From Bufo bufo (taxonomy: Eukaryota; Chordata; Amphibia; Anura; Bufonidae): a stretch of 64,000 bases of DNA. The DNA lies in contig NC_053389.1 of assembly GCF_905171765.1 (NCBI RefSeq), positions 401,622,645 to 401,686,644 of the forward strand, in the 5' to 3' direction. The translations under genes were made by a program, and so were the position numbers. The notes below the pieces were generated by a model that was not told the DNA's origin, made no database searches, and saw only the letters and a program-made list of their open reading frames with translations. Of the stretch, positions 43,130-53,800 are shown piece by piece; positions within the stretch are counted from its first letter, which is position 1; each line of letters starts with the position of its first letter.

Positions 43130-44692
43130 CAGGGAGTGCAGAATTATTAGGCAAGTTGTATTTTTGAGGATTTATTTTATTATTGAACAACAACCATGTT
43201 CTCAATTAACCCAAAAAACTCATTAATATCAAAGCTGAATATTTTTGGAAGTAGTTTTTAGTTTGTTTTTAGTTTTAGCTATTTTAGGGGGATATCTGTG
43301 TGTGCAGGTGACTATTACTGTGCATAATTATTAGGCAACTTAACAAAAAACAAATATGTACCCATTTCAATTATTTATTTTTACCAGTGAAACCAATATA
43401 ACATCTCAACATTCACAAATATACATTTCTGACATTCAAAAACAAAACAAAAACAAATAAGTGACCAATATAGCCACCTTTCTTTGCAATGACACTCAAA
43501 AGCCTGCCATCCATGGATTCTGTCAGTGTTTTGATCTGTTCACCATCAACATTGCGTGCAGCAGCAACCACAGCCTCCCAGACACTGTTCAGAGAGGTGT
43601 ACTGTTTTCCCTCCTTGTAAATCTCACATTTGATGATGGACCACAGGTTCTCAATGGGGTTCAGATCAGGTGAACAAGGAGGCCATGTCATTAGATTTTC
43701 TTCTTTTATACCCTTTCTTGCCAGCCACGCTGTGGAGTACTTGGACGCGTGTGATGGAGCATTGTCCTGCATGAAAATCATGTTTTTCTTGAAGGATGCA
43801 GACTTCTTCCTGTACCACTGCTTGAAGAAGGTGTCTTCCAGAAACTGGCAGTAGGACTGGGAGTTGAGCTTGACTCCATCCTCAACCCGAAAAGGCCCCA
43901 CAAGCTCATCTTTGATGATACCAGCCCAAACCAGTACTCCACCTCCACCTTGCTGGCGTCTGAGTCGGACTGGAGCTCTCTGCCCTTTACCAATCCAGCC
44001 ACGGGCCCATCCATCTGGCGCATCAAGACTCACTCTCATTTCATCAGTCCATAAAACCTTAGAAAAATCAGTCTTGAGATATTTCTTGGCCCAGTCTTGA
44101 CGTTTCAGCTTGTGTGTCTTGTTCAGTGGTGGTCGTCTTTCAGCCTTTCTTACCTTGGCCATGTCTCTGAGTATTGCACACCTTGTGCTTTTGGGCACTC
44201 CAGTGATGTTGCAGCTCTGAAATATGGCCAAACTGGTGGCAAGTGGCATCTTGGCAGCTGCACGCTTGACTTTTCTCAGTTCATGGGCAGTTATTTTGCG
44301 CCTTGGTTTTTCCACACGCTTCTTGCGACCCTGTTGACTATTTTGAATGAAACGCTTGATTGTTCGATGATCACGCTTCAGAAGCTTTGCAATTTTAGGA
44401 GTGCTGCATCCCTCTGCAAGATATCTCACTATTTTTGACTTTTCTGAGCCTGTCAAGTCCTTCTTTTGACCCATTTTGCCAAAGGAAAGGAAGTTGCCTA
44501 ATAATTATGCACACCTAATATAGGGTGTTTATGTCATTAGACCACACCCCTTCTCATTACAGAGATGCACATCACCTAAAATGCTTAATTGGTAGTAGGC
44601 TTTCGAGCCTATACAGCTTGGAGTAAGACAACATGCATAAAGAGGATGAAGTGGTCAAAATACTCATTTGCCTAATAATTCTGCACGCAGTG
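43130..44692 (-). mobile_element. Tc1/mariner DD37E transposon, copy C, tail to tail with copy B
   Basis: TA at 43128-43129 and 44693-44694 with the same ends as copy A. Only 18 bp (TATAGGACAGTTAATATA, with TA duplications) separate it from copy B, and the 3' ends of the two elements face each other. Confidence 0.95.
43413..44474 (-). CDS. Tc1/mariner DD37E transposase, uninterrupted, 353 aa (copy C)
   Basis: This frame is nearly identical to copy A: N-terminal helix-turn-helix, QQGRKKRVEKPRRK basic linker, LWTDEM, QDNAPSH and SPDLNPIENLW, giving DD37E. Differences I could see: Pro for Leu in CSTPKIA, Val for Ile in LRKVKRA, Ala for Gly in SLDAPDG, Arg for Cys in GWARGW and Ile for Val in SVIAKK. 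The normal stop TGA after GGYIGH is TTA here, so the protein gains 15 residues (LFVFVLFLNVRNVYL). The extra hydrophobic tail might impair function. The core is otherwise intact. If active, it could mobilise copies A, B and itself. Confidence 0.93.
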   Translation of the reverse strand: MGQKKDLTGSEKSKIVRYLAEGCSTPKIAKLLKRDHRTIKRFIQNSQQGRKKRVEKPRRKITAHELRKVKRAAAKMPLATSLAIFQSCNITGVPKSTRCAILRDMAKVRKAERRPPLNKTHKLKRQDWAKKYLKTDFSKVLWTDEMRVSLDAPDGWARGWIGKGQRAPVRLRRQQGGGGVLVWAGIIKDELVGPFRVEDGVKLNSQSYCQFLEDTFFKQWYRKKSASFKKNMIFMQDNAPSHASKYSTAWLARKGIKEENLMTWPPCSPDLNPIENLWSIIKCEIYKEGKQYTSLNSVWEAVVAAARNVDGEQIKTLTESMDGRLLSVIAKKGGYIGHLFVFVLFLNVRNVYL

Positions 44693-44699
44693 TAGGTGA

Positions 44700-44906
44700 T
44701 AAGAACTTTAGCTGAATCTCTGTAGGAATGGAGTTCATGAGAAGACATGACGAACAGAGAGTATTGACAGGAAAGACTGTGGTAATGTGTTGCTTTGGTA
44801 ATGGAGACTGTATACAAGTGCTGCTGCTCATAACTAACACCCCCACCCTCCTCCCTGTACTTTGTCTCCTTGTGAATTCCATTCCTACAGAGATTCAGCT
44901 GAAGAT
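44700..44906. repeat. Small inverted repeat (about 30-bp arms)
   Basis: AGCTGAATCTCTGTAGGAAT near 44710 pairs with ATTCCTACAGAGATTCAGCT near 44880. The loop includes a short internal AGACTGTGGTAATG stretch and CACCCCCACCCTCC. Probably a MITE that element 44909-46115 adjoins. Confidence 0.7.
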
Positions 44907-45065
44907 TACCGTATTTTTCACCCTATAAGACGCACTCCCTTCCCCCCAAAAGTGGGTGAATATAGCAGTGTGTCTTATGGGGCGAATGCTGCAACCGTCG
45001 GGTGTATCGGCTGAGAGGGAGGAGGGGCTGGGAGTCCGGCATCTGGTTCTGTAATGGCAGCAGGG

Positions 45066-45478
45066 TCCGGTGCAGTCACTGTATTCTACTACACCGGCCC
45101 CCGCTCATTGTAGTATAATGATATCTAACTTGTGGGTATTGTTACAGTATTTAAATCATCTTAAATCCAGCGCTGTACTACTTACTACTAACTTCTTAGC
45201 AGTCAGAAGGCCGGGCGGGCGCTCGCATCGTAGATCACTACGTCACGCGCCTGCTCCACCCACTTTATGAATGAAGGAGGCGGCGCAGGTGCATGACGTA
45301 GTGAGTTACGCTGCGAGTGCCCGCCCGGCCTCCTGACTGCCAAGAAGTTAGTAGTAAGTACTACAGTGCTGGATTTAAGATGATTTGAATACTTTAACAA
45401 TACCCACAAATTAGATATGATTATACTACAGTGATCGGGGCCCGGTATAGTAGAATACAGTGACTGCACTGGGCCCCG
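45066..45478. repeat. Large palindrome inside the CCGTATTTTT element
   Basis: CAGTCACTGTATTCTACTA, CATCTTAAATCCAGC and TTACTACTAACTTCTTAGCA pair with partners on the right side. The centre near 45270 contains CACCCACTTTATGAATGAAG and paired GCGCCTGC/GCGCAGG motifs. Arms are about 200 bp with scattered mismatches. Confidence 0.85.
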
Positions 45479-45579
45479 CTGCCATTACAGAACCAGATGC
45501 CGGCCCCCATTCACTACACAGGGAAACTGTTATGGGGGATCTGTGGATGACACATTAGATAAGATGCTATATATGTGTT

Positions 45580-45985
45580 ATCCACAGATGCCCCCATAAC
45601 AGTGCAATCCACAGATGCCCCCACAATGATCCCCCATAACAGTGCCATCCACATATGCCCTCATAACAGTGCCATCCGCATATGCCCTCATAACAGTGCA
45701 ATCCACAGATGCTACCACAATGATCCCCCATAACAGTGCCCTCCACATATGTCCCCATAACAGTGCCATCCACATATGTCCCCATAACAGTGCCATCCAT
45801 AAATGCTCCCATGACAGTGCCATTCAAATATGCCCCTATAACAGTGCCATCCACAGATGCCCCCATAACAGTGCCATCCACAGATGCCCCATAACAGTGC
45901 CATCCACAGATGCCCCATAACAGTGCCATCCACAGATGCCTCTTTAACAGTGCCATCCACAGATCCCCCATAATAGTGTCATCCA
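45580..45985. repeat. 27-bp minisatellite
   Basis: CAGTGCCATCCACAGATGCC and variants (CACATATGTCC) recur about 15 times, some units expanded with ACAATGATCCCCCATAA. Confidence 0.95.
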
Positions 45986-46119
45986 CAGACCACCATTAGT
46001 ACAAGACCAACCAAAAGCACACCTTTTGTTTAAAAATATTTTTTTTCTTATTTTCCTCCTCAAAAATCTAGGTGCATCTTATGGGCCGGTGCGTCTTATA
46101 GGGCAAAAAATACGGTATA

Positions 46120-46373
46120 TTAAACTGTATTCAGGATCATAATTCCTGATAAGTAGAGCAGAGAGGAGGATGAGACAGCTCTTTAGCTAAGTGTTCTTAG
46201 GTAACTTGTACTGGTATATGATTAGAACAGGTTTTGTGTAATAATAGGGCGGCAGTCATTTTATCTCTAGACAAAATGAGCCATTATAACTAATGAAAGG
46301 TGTTTGGGAATATATTTATAATAAAGTAATATTTAAGTATTTTTATTTTCTTAATTCCTGGAGAACCCCTTTA
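46120..46373 (-). repeat. MITE half, inverted relative to 40838-41095
   Basis: It ends TTAATTCCTGGAGAACCCCTT with TTTAAA at the border. It carries CAGCTCTTTAGCTAAGTG and GTAACTTGTACT, matching the other copy on the opposite strand. The two halves bracket the Tc1 pair, the Penelope-like remnant and the CCGTATTTTT element. Confidence 0.75.
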
Positions 46374-46555
46374 AAGAAAACCTGTCACCAAAAATTGCAG
46401 TGTGATCTGCAGGAGGCATATTATAGAGCAGGAGGAGCTGAGCAGATTGATATGTAGTCATATGGGAAAAGATTCCGTGAAATGTGCAATAATCTCTGGT
46501 CTTCAGTTATACATGAGGGCTGTCTTATCTGTGATTAATAGCATTCTCTGTGTAA

Positions 46556-46916
46556 GGGCTCGTTCACACAAACGTGTGATGCCCATTGCCGTATTGTGGA
46601 CCGCATTTGCGGATCCGCAATACACGGGCACCGTTTCGTGGCCATTCCGCATCACGGAAATCCGGAGATGCGGAACAGTAAGGAACGGAACACTACGGAA
46701 GCACTATGGAGTGCTTTCTAGGGTTTCGTTCTGTGCTTCCGCACCACAAAAAGATAGAACATGCTCTATCTTTTTGCGGAATGGAAGGATCGCGGACCCA
46801 TTCAAGTGAATGGGTCTGCAATCCCCATGCGCATGCCCCATGGACGGTGTCCAATCATTGCAGACCACAACTTGCGGTCCACAACACGGGCTTCACATGG
46901 TCGTGTGAACAAGCCC
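46556..46916. mobile_element. PIF/Harbinger-type MITE, 361 bp
   Basis: TAA at 46553-46555 and 46917-46919. Ends GGGCTCGTTCACAC and, on the other strand, GGGCTTGTTCACAC. Joining the flanks restores the minisatellite phrase CTGTGTAAGTGTGTATACAT. Internal ATGCGGAACAGTAAGGAACGG and GGACCGCA motifs; no transposase. Confidence 0.9.
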
Positions 46917-47047
46917 TAAGTGTGTATACATAGATAGCTGTCATTCACTATATTACTATGAATCCTGAGAGTCGGGATAAAGGCTTAACACAATTTAGGT
47001 GTGTAAAAAGTTCAGTAGACTATGAAAAAAAAAATATGAAAAAAAAT

Positions 47048-47074
47048 AATATATATATATATATATATATATAT
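47048..47074. repeat. (AT)n microsatellite
   Basis: Uninterrupted AT dinucleotides following an A-rich run. Confidence 0.95.
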
Positions 47075-47360
47075 TAAGGATAACATACAGACCGAGTAAA
47101 GTAAATAACTAGGGTTGATGTGTAGTCGCTTCTGTCAAAACTTATTTTAAATGTTGTATGGAGTTCCTTATATAATTGATGAGTGCTGTGGCACTTGAAT
47201 CTCCGTACAGCATTGAAATGAGCTTTCGACCTAAGTGACTTCGGATCTATGATCCAAAGCTCGTTTCTCTCAACCCTATAAGTAACAGTCACCAAAACTG
47301 TGACAAATGAGGGAGCTCCCCATCAACCAGTTCCTAACAGAGCACCGGACACCTAGTGCA

Positions 47361-48300
47361 CCTGGTAGCCTGTGTCATATGGCCTGTTATAGGTGGGGCT
47401 TGCAGCCCTATCTCTTCTCCCACTGCATGATTGATCTCACTATGGAGGTATGTGGATGCTTGGCTGTGAGTTAGATCTTAGCACCATTCAGACCGTGTTC
47501 ACACACCATAGGTAGTCTAGTGGTAGGACCCATGCCACACTGAGATACCTTGACGGTGGTGCAAAAGGGTTCCGTTGTGTTCCTGACTGGAATACATTGG
47601 CTAAAGTCTCAGTTTTTTACATCAGCCTGAGAGATTACCCAGTATTGTCAGTTGCATATCATTGTGGTGCACCTTTTGCAGTGATTTATGTATTTGTATA
47701 TTTTCATCCACACACTACTCCATCTTGTGTAGGATGCCTTTGTGGTGCATTTGGTCCACTGCCGACATCCTCCATTGTATGCATTTTTTGCTGAAGATTG
47801 CCGCTAGTAACGGATCACATGCGAAGGAATTGCTCCCCAATTATAAACACGCTGCAGTGTTTGGGTTTTTTGAGCATTTACTCGCATTTAGGCCACTTTA
47901 TTTTAGTGATTTTTCTTTATATGTATGGCATGTGCCATTGTGCAATGCTGGTAACATTCTATTGCACCTGTTAGCCTGTGTCACATGGCCTGTTATAGGT
48001 GGGGCTTGCAGCCCTATCTCTTCTCCAACTGCATGAGAGTGATCTCACTATGGAGATATGTGGGATCTTGGCTGTGAGTTAGATCTTAGCACCATTCAGA
48101 CTGTGTACACACACCATAGGTAGTCTAGTGGTAGGAACCCATGCCACACTGAGATACCTTGACGGTGGTGCAAAAGGGCTCCGTTGTGTTCCTGACTGGA
48201 ATACGTTGGCTAAAGTCTTAGTTTTTAACATCAGCCTGAGAGATTAGCCAGTATTGTCAGTTGCATATCATTGTGGCGCACCTTTTGCAGTGATTTATGT
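47361..48300. repeat. About 335-bp direct duplication (period about 605 bp)
   Basis: 47361-47695 and 47966-48300 share GCCTGTTATAGGTGGGGCTT, GGTAGTCTAGTGGTAGGA, GATACCTTGACGGTGGTGCA and TTGTCAGTTGCATATCATTG. The intervening 270 bp (47696-47965) appears once. Family unknown. Confidence 0.9.
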
Positions 48301-49187
48301 ACAGTTACTGAAGGATTCAGGAACGCAGCGAGGTACTAGGTACCAGTCTGCATCTGATCTGCATTTTTTACGGATGAAATGCGTACTCATTTATTTAAAT
48401 GGGCCTGCAAAGATGTGGACAACACACTGTGTGCTGCTTGCCTCCGTATGTCAGTTTGAAGAAAATGGTGACATGCACAGGAACGGGATCCATGTTTTGC
48501 TGATCTGCGAATTGTGAATCACAAAACGGATATGGTCATATGCATAAGCTCTAACCACTTACATAACAAGGAATTTAAGGGGAAAGAACCACTAAATACC
48601 TTGCTACACAGTCACTAATAGTTTTACAGGGGTCGGTCTTGTCAGTGATTGATAACATTCTCTGTGTAAGTGTGTATACATATATAGCTGTCAGTCACTT
48701 ATAGTTGTACACAGAGGAGGTGTTATCAGTGATTGATAGCATACTTTGTGTAAGTGTGTATACATATATAGCTGTCAGTCACTTATAGTTGTACACAGCG
48801 GAGGTATCAGTGATTGATAGCATACTTTGTGTAAGTGTGTATACATATATAGCTGTCAGTCACTTATAGTTGTACACAGGGGAGGTATCAGTGATTGATA
48901 GCATACTTTGTGTAAGTGTGTATACATAGATAGCTGTCAGTCACTGATAGTTGTAATGTACACGGGGGAGGTATCAGTGATTGATAGCATTCTCTGTGTA
49001 AGTGTGTATAGATAGCTGTCAGTCACTGATAGCTGTACACAGATCAGGTGTTATCAGTTAATGATAGCATTCTCTGTGCAAGTGCATATACATAGCTGTC
49101 AGTCATTGATAGTTATACATGGGGGAGGTGTTATCAGTGGCTGATAACATTCTCTGTGTAACTGTATATACATAGATAGCTGTCCAA

Positions 49188-49515
49188 TAAATGATGACGG
49201 AGGCAGCATGTCCAGTGAATATCCCTTTATTGGGAACTACTTACATGCAATACGTGATTACAAAAAGTTGCTACGTTACGGCTGTAACATAGCCTTTATC
49301 AAGGCTATGTTATAGCAGAAACGTAGCAACTTTTTGTAATCACGTATTGCATGTAAGCATTTCCCAATAAAGGGATATTCACCGGACATGCTGCCTCCGT
49401 CATCGTTTATTGGACTGTTCATTCAGGAGCCTCTGTGGATCTAGGACTCCTGGTGGGCTGCTGCATTCCGGACGACCGTAAGATCTGGCGAGTGCGACTC
49501 CCTATTGAATTGTTT
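49188..49515. mobile_element. Penelope-like inverted remnant with hammerhead-like cores
   Basis: 49188-49290 and 49312-49416 are inverted copies (CAATAAATGATGACGGAGGC with its partner, CCCTTTATTGGGAA, CAAAAAGTTGCTACGTT). At the junction the minus strand reads TTGATAAAGGCT, loop, AGCCGTAACGTAGCAAC, and the plus strand reads AGCAGAAACGTAGCAAC: decayed GAUGA, helix II and GAAACG core parts. Followed by CCTCTGTGGATCTAGGACTC to about 49515. Inserted in the minisatellite. Confidence 0.55.
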
Positions 49516-49539
49516 TATACATAGATAGCTGTCAGTCAC

Positions 49540-50202
49540 TAGTGATGAGCGGCAGGGGTCATATATTCAAATTTGTGATATTTCACTAATATTTTGTAGA
49601 ATATTCATCATATATTCCCGAATTCATATATTCGTTATATTCTACATGCTTTTAGTTTTTTCGCGAAAATCGTCAAGGTAATGATTCTGTAATATGCAAA
49701 TATTACGCGCTCAATAAAGGCGTGGGCCAAAAACGAATATATAGCACTATAGAATATAGTGCTATATATTCGTTTTTAGAATATTCGTCATTTTTTCCAT
49801 CTGAAAACATGATTCCTCCCTGCTTCTTTCTTGTGGGCCAATGAGTCATTGGCCCACAATCAATTTAAGCAGGGAGGAATCATGACTTCAGATGGAAAAA
49901 AATTACGAATATTCAAAAAAACTAATATATAGCACTATATTCAGTATTCGTTTTTTAGAATATTCGTTATTTTTTTCCATCTGAAGTGAACACATGATTC
50001 CTCCCTGCTTCTTGCTTGTGGGCCAATGACGTCATTGGCCCACAAGCAAGAAGCAGGGAGAAATCATGTGTTCGGATTGAAAAAAATGACAAATATTCGT
50101 CATTACGAATATATAGCACTATATTCTAAATATTCTCGAATTCTCAAAGTGCCGATATTCGAGATTAAAAATTCGCTATTTGAATATTTGCACTCAACAC
50201 TA
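49540..50202. mobile_element. hAT MITE with two internal perfect hairpins
   Basis: Perfect 8-bp TSD TCAGTCAC (49532-49539 and 50203-50210) inside the minisatellite. Ends TAGTGATGAGCGGCAG and TTTGCACTCAACACTA. The body has ATATTCG-rich DNA and two related hairpins: 49808-49883 and 49990-50070, each with CATGATTCCTCCCTGCTTCT, GTGGGCCAATGA and inverted partners. No coding content. Confidence 0.93.
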
Positions 50203-50628
50203 TCAGTCACTGATAGCTGTACACGGGGAGGTGTTATCAGGATTGATAACGTTCTCTGTGTAACTGTATATACATAGATAACTGTCAGTCACTGATAGTT
50301 GCACACGGGGGAAGTGTTATCAGTTATTTATAGTATTCTTTGTGTAAGTGTGTATACATAGAAAGCTGTCAGTCACTGGGGGGAGGTCTTATCAGTGATT
50401 GATAGCATTCTCTGTGTAATTATTTATAAATAGATAGCTGTCAGACACTGATAGGTGTACACAGGGGAGGTGTTATCAGTGATTGATAGCATTCTCTGTG
50501 TAAGTGTATATACATAGCTGTTAGTCATTGATAGTTATACACGGGGGGGGGGGGTGTTCAGTGGTTGATAACATTATTCGAGTTTTGTTTTTATGGAGTT
50601 TGTAGTGTGCTAAAAATGATGTTATCTT

Positions 50629-50940
50629 TAGGGTCCGTTCACACGTAGAATGTGTCCGCACCCGTTCCGCAAATATCCGGGACGGGTGCGGACCCATTCA
50701 TTCTCTATGGGGCAGTAATGGATGCGGACAGCACACAGTGTGCTGTCTGCATCCGCATTTCCGGAGTGCGGCCCAGAACTTCCGATCCATGGCTCCGGAA
50801 AAAAATAGTACATGTCCTATTCTTGTCCGCAATTGTGGAAAAGAATAGGCAGTTCTATGGGGGTGCCGGCAGAGTGTATTGTGGATCCGCAATACACTAC
50901 AGACATGTAAATGGATCCTTATTGTGTAGGTACGATTACA
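50629..50940. mobile_element. PIF/Harbinger-like MITE fragment
   Basis: It starts TTAGGGTCCGTTCACACG, an end of the same GGG..TTCACAC class as at 46556. It contains GTGTCCGCACCCGT/ACGGGTGCGGAC and ACAGCACACAGTGTGCTGTC palindromes and GGATCCGCAATACAC. A clear right end was not found. Confidence 0.6.
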
Positions 50941-51096
50941 GCAATACCAAATTTCTGTAAATTTCTAATGCTTCACTACTTACCCATATTTTTTTTTATA
51001 TTTCAATCTACAGTGCTGTGTGAGGGCTTGTTGCAGAGCAGACTGTAGTTTTTAAAAACATTTATTTTCTTATTAATCCCTCTATTGGACTTCAAA

Positions 51097-51595
51097 GGGG
51101 TTGTCCAGTTTCAGAGCTGAACGCGGACATACCCACATTTTCACCTAGGCAGCCCCCCACCGGATATGAGCATTGGAGCAAGAAATGCTCCAATATCCTC
51201 CTTTGTCCTGCGCTGAATCACGCAGGGCAAAGGCTTTTTGTGGAGATCTGGTGACGTACCAGGCTCTCTATAGGGGCTGCTAGGCAGAGGCTTCCGCCCA
51301 GCAGTGAGCCCGGTGACGTCATTGGCACTAATGGCCCGGCTTTAGAGCTGCCCTAGCCTGTAAAACAAAAGCCCGCCCATCAGAGCCAGTGATGTCACTG
51401 AATACACTGCTGGGCAGAAGCCTCCACCTAGCAGCGTAAAAACATAAACAAAAAAACCCTTGCAGTGTGAGATCCAGCACAGGGCAAGGGAGAGCATTGG
51501 ATCATGAAATGCTCCCATGCTTATATCACGGGGCCTGCCTCTGTGAAAATGGGGGTATATCAGGGTTCAGCTCTGAACCCGGACAACCCCTTTAA
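51097..51595. mobile_element. Palindromic MITE with AAAGGGGTTGTCC ends
   Basis: Left AAAGGGGTTGTCCAGTTTCAG and right CTGAACCCGGACAACCCCTTT are inverted. Arms continue with TATGAGCATTGGAGCAAGAAA and GCAGCCCC-type motifs and paired GGCAGAAGCCTC/GAGGCTTCCGCC. The right side ends CCTTTAA. No coding content. Confidence 0.85.
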
Positions 51596-52199
51596 CATGC
51601 AATTGTTTGATTGCTTACATCACAGACTGCAATACTTTACCATTGCAGTCTATAGAGCTTGTGGCTTCAATAGGAAGATTATCGTTGCAGGTCTGGGAGC
51701 CTTCACAAGGCAGCAAAACGCCATGAAAACCTATTGGCACTTTGCGACTGTGCTACAAAGAGAAGTTTTCAGGGGACAGCGAGCACTGCAGGTTGAAAAC
51801 AACCAGGATCAGAGTTATCTCCAATCGCGGCCAAAACAGGAGGGTGTCATTTGTATAACACAGCCAGCACCAGCTATGTATGGTACGGGGTCATCTGCTG
51901 AGCCTGTTCCATACTTACCTTTCACAATTATGACATTACATGAAAAGGTAGGAAGAGGTTAATCAGCAGTGAAAGTTTGATGCAAAAAAAGGGTTTTAGT
52001 TAAAAGGTTGGCATTCCCTATAAGACAATTTGGAGTGATTGGAAAGGCGGTTTATGTTACTGAAATGTCAGAGGAAATATGCCTTAGAAGTGGGCTATGT
52101 GAATTTATAAGAGGTTGGATGCTAATTTATATTTCTATATGAATTTATCAGCTGTCGATTAGTGAAGCATTTACAGTTACTTGGTTCAAATAAAATACA
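51596..52199. other. No supported feature
   Basis: An open frame at 51504-51962 overlaps the MITE end and has no recognisable domain. The rest is AT-rich. Confidence 0.5.
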
Positions 52200-52201
52200 T
52201 A

Positions 52202-53798
52202 CAGTCTGGTCCATAAATATTGGGACATTGATACAATTCTAACATTTTTGGCTCTATACACCACCACAATGGATCTGAAATGAAACAAACAATATGTGCT
52301 TTAACTGCAAACTATTAGCTTTAATTTGAGGGAATTTACATCCAAATCAGGTGAACGGTGTAGAAATTACAACAGTTTGCATATGTGCCTCCCACTTGTT
52401 AAGGGTCCAAAAGTAATGGGACTGAATAATAATCATAAATCAAACTTTCACTTTTTAATACTTGGGTACAAATCCTTTGCAGTCAATTACAGCCTGAAGT
52501 CCGGAACGCATAGACATCACCAGATGCTGTGTTTAATCCCTGGTGATGCTCTGCCAGGCCTCTACTGCAACTGTCTTCAGTTCCTGCTTGTTCTTGGGGC
52601 ATTTTCACTTCAGTTTTGTCTTCAGCAAGTGAAATGCATGCTCAATCGGATTCAGGTCAGGTGATTGACTTGGCCATTGCATAACATTCCACTTCTTTCC
52701 CTTAAAAAACTCTTTGGTTGCTTTTGCAGTATGCTTTGGGTCATTGTCCATCTGCACTGTGAAGCGCCGTCCAATGAGTTCTGAAGCATTTGGCTGAATA
52801 TGAGCACATAATATTGCCCGAAACACTTCAGAATTCATCCTGCTGCTTTTGTCAGCAGTCACATCATCAATAAATACAAGAGAACCAGTTCCATTGGCAG
52901 CCATACATGTCCACGCCATGACACTACCACCACCATGCTTCACTGATGAGGTGGTATGCTTAGGATCATGAGCAGTTCTTTTCCTTCTCCATACTCTTCT
53001 CTCCCCATCACTCTGGTACAAGTTGATCTTGGTCTCATCTGTCCATAGGATGTTGTTCCAGAACTGTGAAGGCTTTTTTAGATGTCGTTTGACAAACTCT
53101 AATCTGGCCTTCCTGTTTTTGAGGCTAACCAATGGTTTACATCTTGTGGTGAACCCTTTGTATTCACTCTGGTGAAGTCTTCTCTTGATTGTTGACTTTG
53201 ACACACATACACCTACCTCCTGGAGAGTGTTATTGATCTGGCCAACTGTTGTGAAGGGTGTTTTCTTTACCAGGGAAAGAATTCTTTGGTCATCCACCAC
53301 AGTTGTTTTCCGTTGTCTTCCGGGTCTTTTGGTGTTGCTGAGCTCACCGGTGCGTTCCTTCTTTTTAAGAATGTTCCAAACAGTTGTTTTGGCCATGCCT
53401 AATGTTTTTGCTATCTCTCTGATGAGTTTGTTTTGTTTTTTTCAGCCTAATGATGGCTTGCTTCACTGATAGTGACAGCTCTTTGGATCTCATCTTGGGA
53501 GTTGACAGCAACAGATTCCAAATACAAATAGCACTCTTGAAATTAACTCTGGACCTTTTACCTGGCCATGGAACAGCTGAGAAGTCAATTGTCCCATTAC
53601 TTTTGGTTCCTTAAGAAGTGGGAGGCACATATGAAAATTGTTGTAATTCCTACACCGGATGTCAATACCCTCAAATTAAAGCTGACAGTCTGCAGTTAAA
53701 GCACATCTTGTTTGTTTTATTTCAAATCCATTGTGGTGGTGTATAGAGCCAAAAATGTTAGAATTGTGTCGATGTCCCAATATTTATGTACCTGACTG
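52202..53798 (-). mobile_element. Tc1-like DD34E transposon, full length but decayed
   Basis: TA at 52200-52201 and 53799-53800. Ends CAGTCTGGTCCATAAATATTG and, on the other strand, CAGTCAGGTACATAAATATTG. Inner direct repeats CAAAAGTAATGGGAC (about 52407) and its inverse (about 53592) give an IR/DR layout. Confidence 0.93.
52455..53493 (-). pseudogene. Tc1-like DD34E transposase, broken
   Basis: The protein would cut and paste the element at 52202-53798. The minus strand starts MRSKELSLSVKQAIIRLKK at 53493. A frame shift in the A-rich stretch near 53440 moves to the main frame: MAKTTVWNILKK (helix-turn-helix), the GRPR-like TKRPGRQRKT, ILWTDETK (first Asp), QMDNDPKHTAK (second Asp) and SPDLNPIEHAF (Glu). 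I counted 34 residues between the second Asp and the Glu, so DD34E. Another shift near 52610 leads to KTVAVEAWQSITRD, a stop, and LQAVIDCKGFVPKY at 52458-52510. At least two frame shifts and one stop make it inactive. It is unrelated in subfamily to the DD37E copies. Confidence 0.92.
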
Positions 53799-53800
53799 TA

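Larger units (their letters stand above)
44909..46115. mobile_element. TA-flanked non-autonomous element with CCGTATTTTT ends
   Basis: TA at 44907-44908 and 46116-46117 flank ends CCGTATTTTTCACCCTATAA and, on the other strand, CCGTATTTTTTGCCCTATAA, both followed by GACGCAC. It carries a palindrome (about 45066-45478) and a 27-bp minisatellite (45580-45985). No transposase. The TA target suggests Tc1/mariner mobilisation. Confidence 0.8.
48600..50575. repeat. About 82-bp minisatellite, interrupted by two insertions
   Basis: Units contain GATAGCTGTCAGTCACTGAT, GTTATCAGTGATTGATAGCA and TCTCTGTGTAAGTGTGTATA, spaced about 81-83 bp. Interruptions are at 49188-49515 (Penelope-like) and 49540-50202 (hAT). 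Related units at 46530-46555 and 46917-46960 imply the array once spanned this region. A 9-11 G run lies near 50545. Confidence 0.95.

Noticed and set aside
45567..45986. Trp/Gly/His-rich open frames
   Set aside because: Produced by the 27-bp minisatellite.
51504..51962. 152-codon open frame
   Set aside because: Starts inside a palindromic MITE and has no recognisable domain or splice context.
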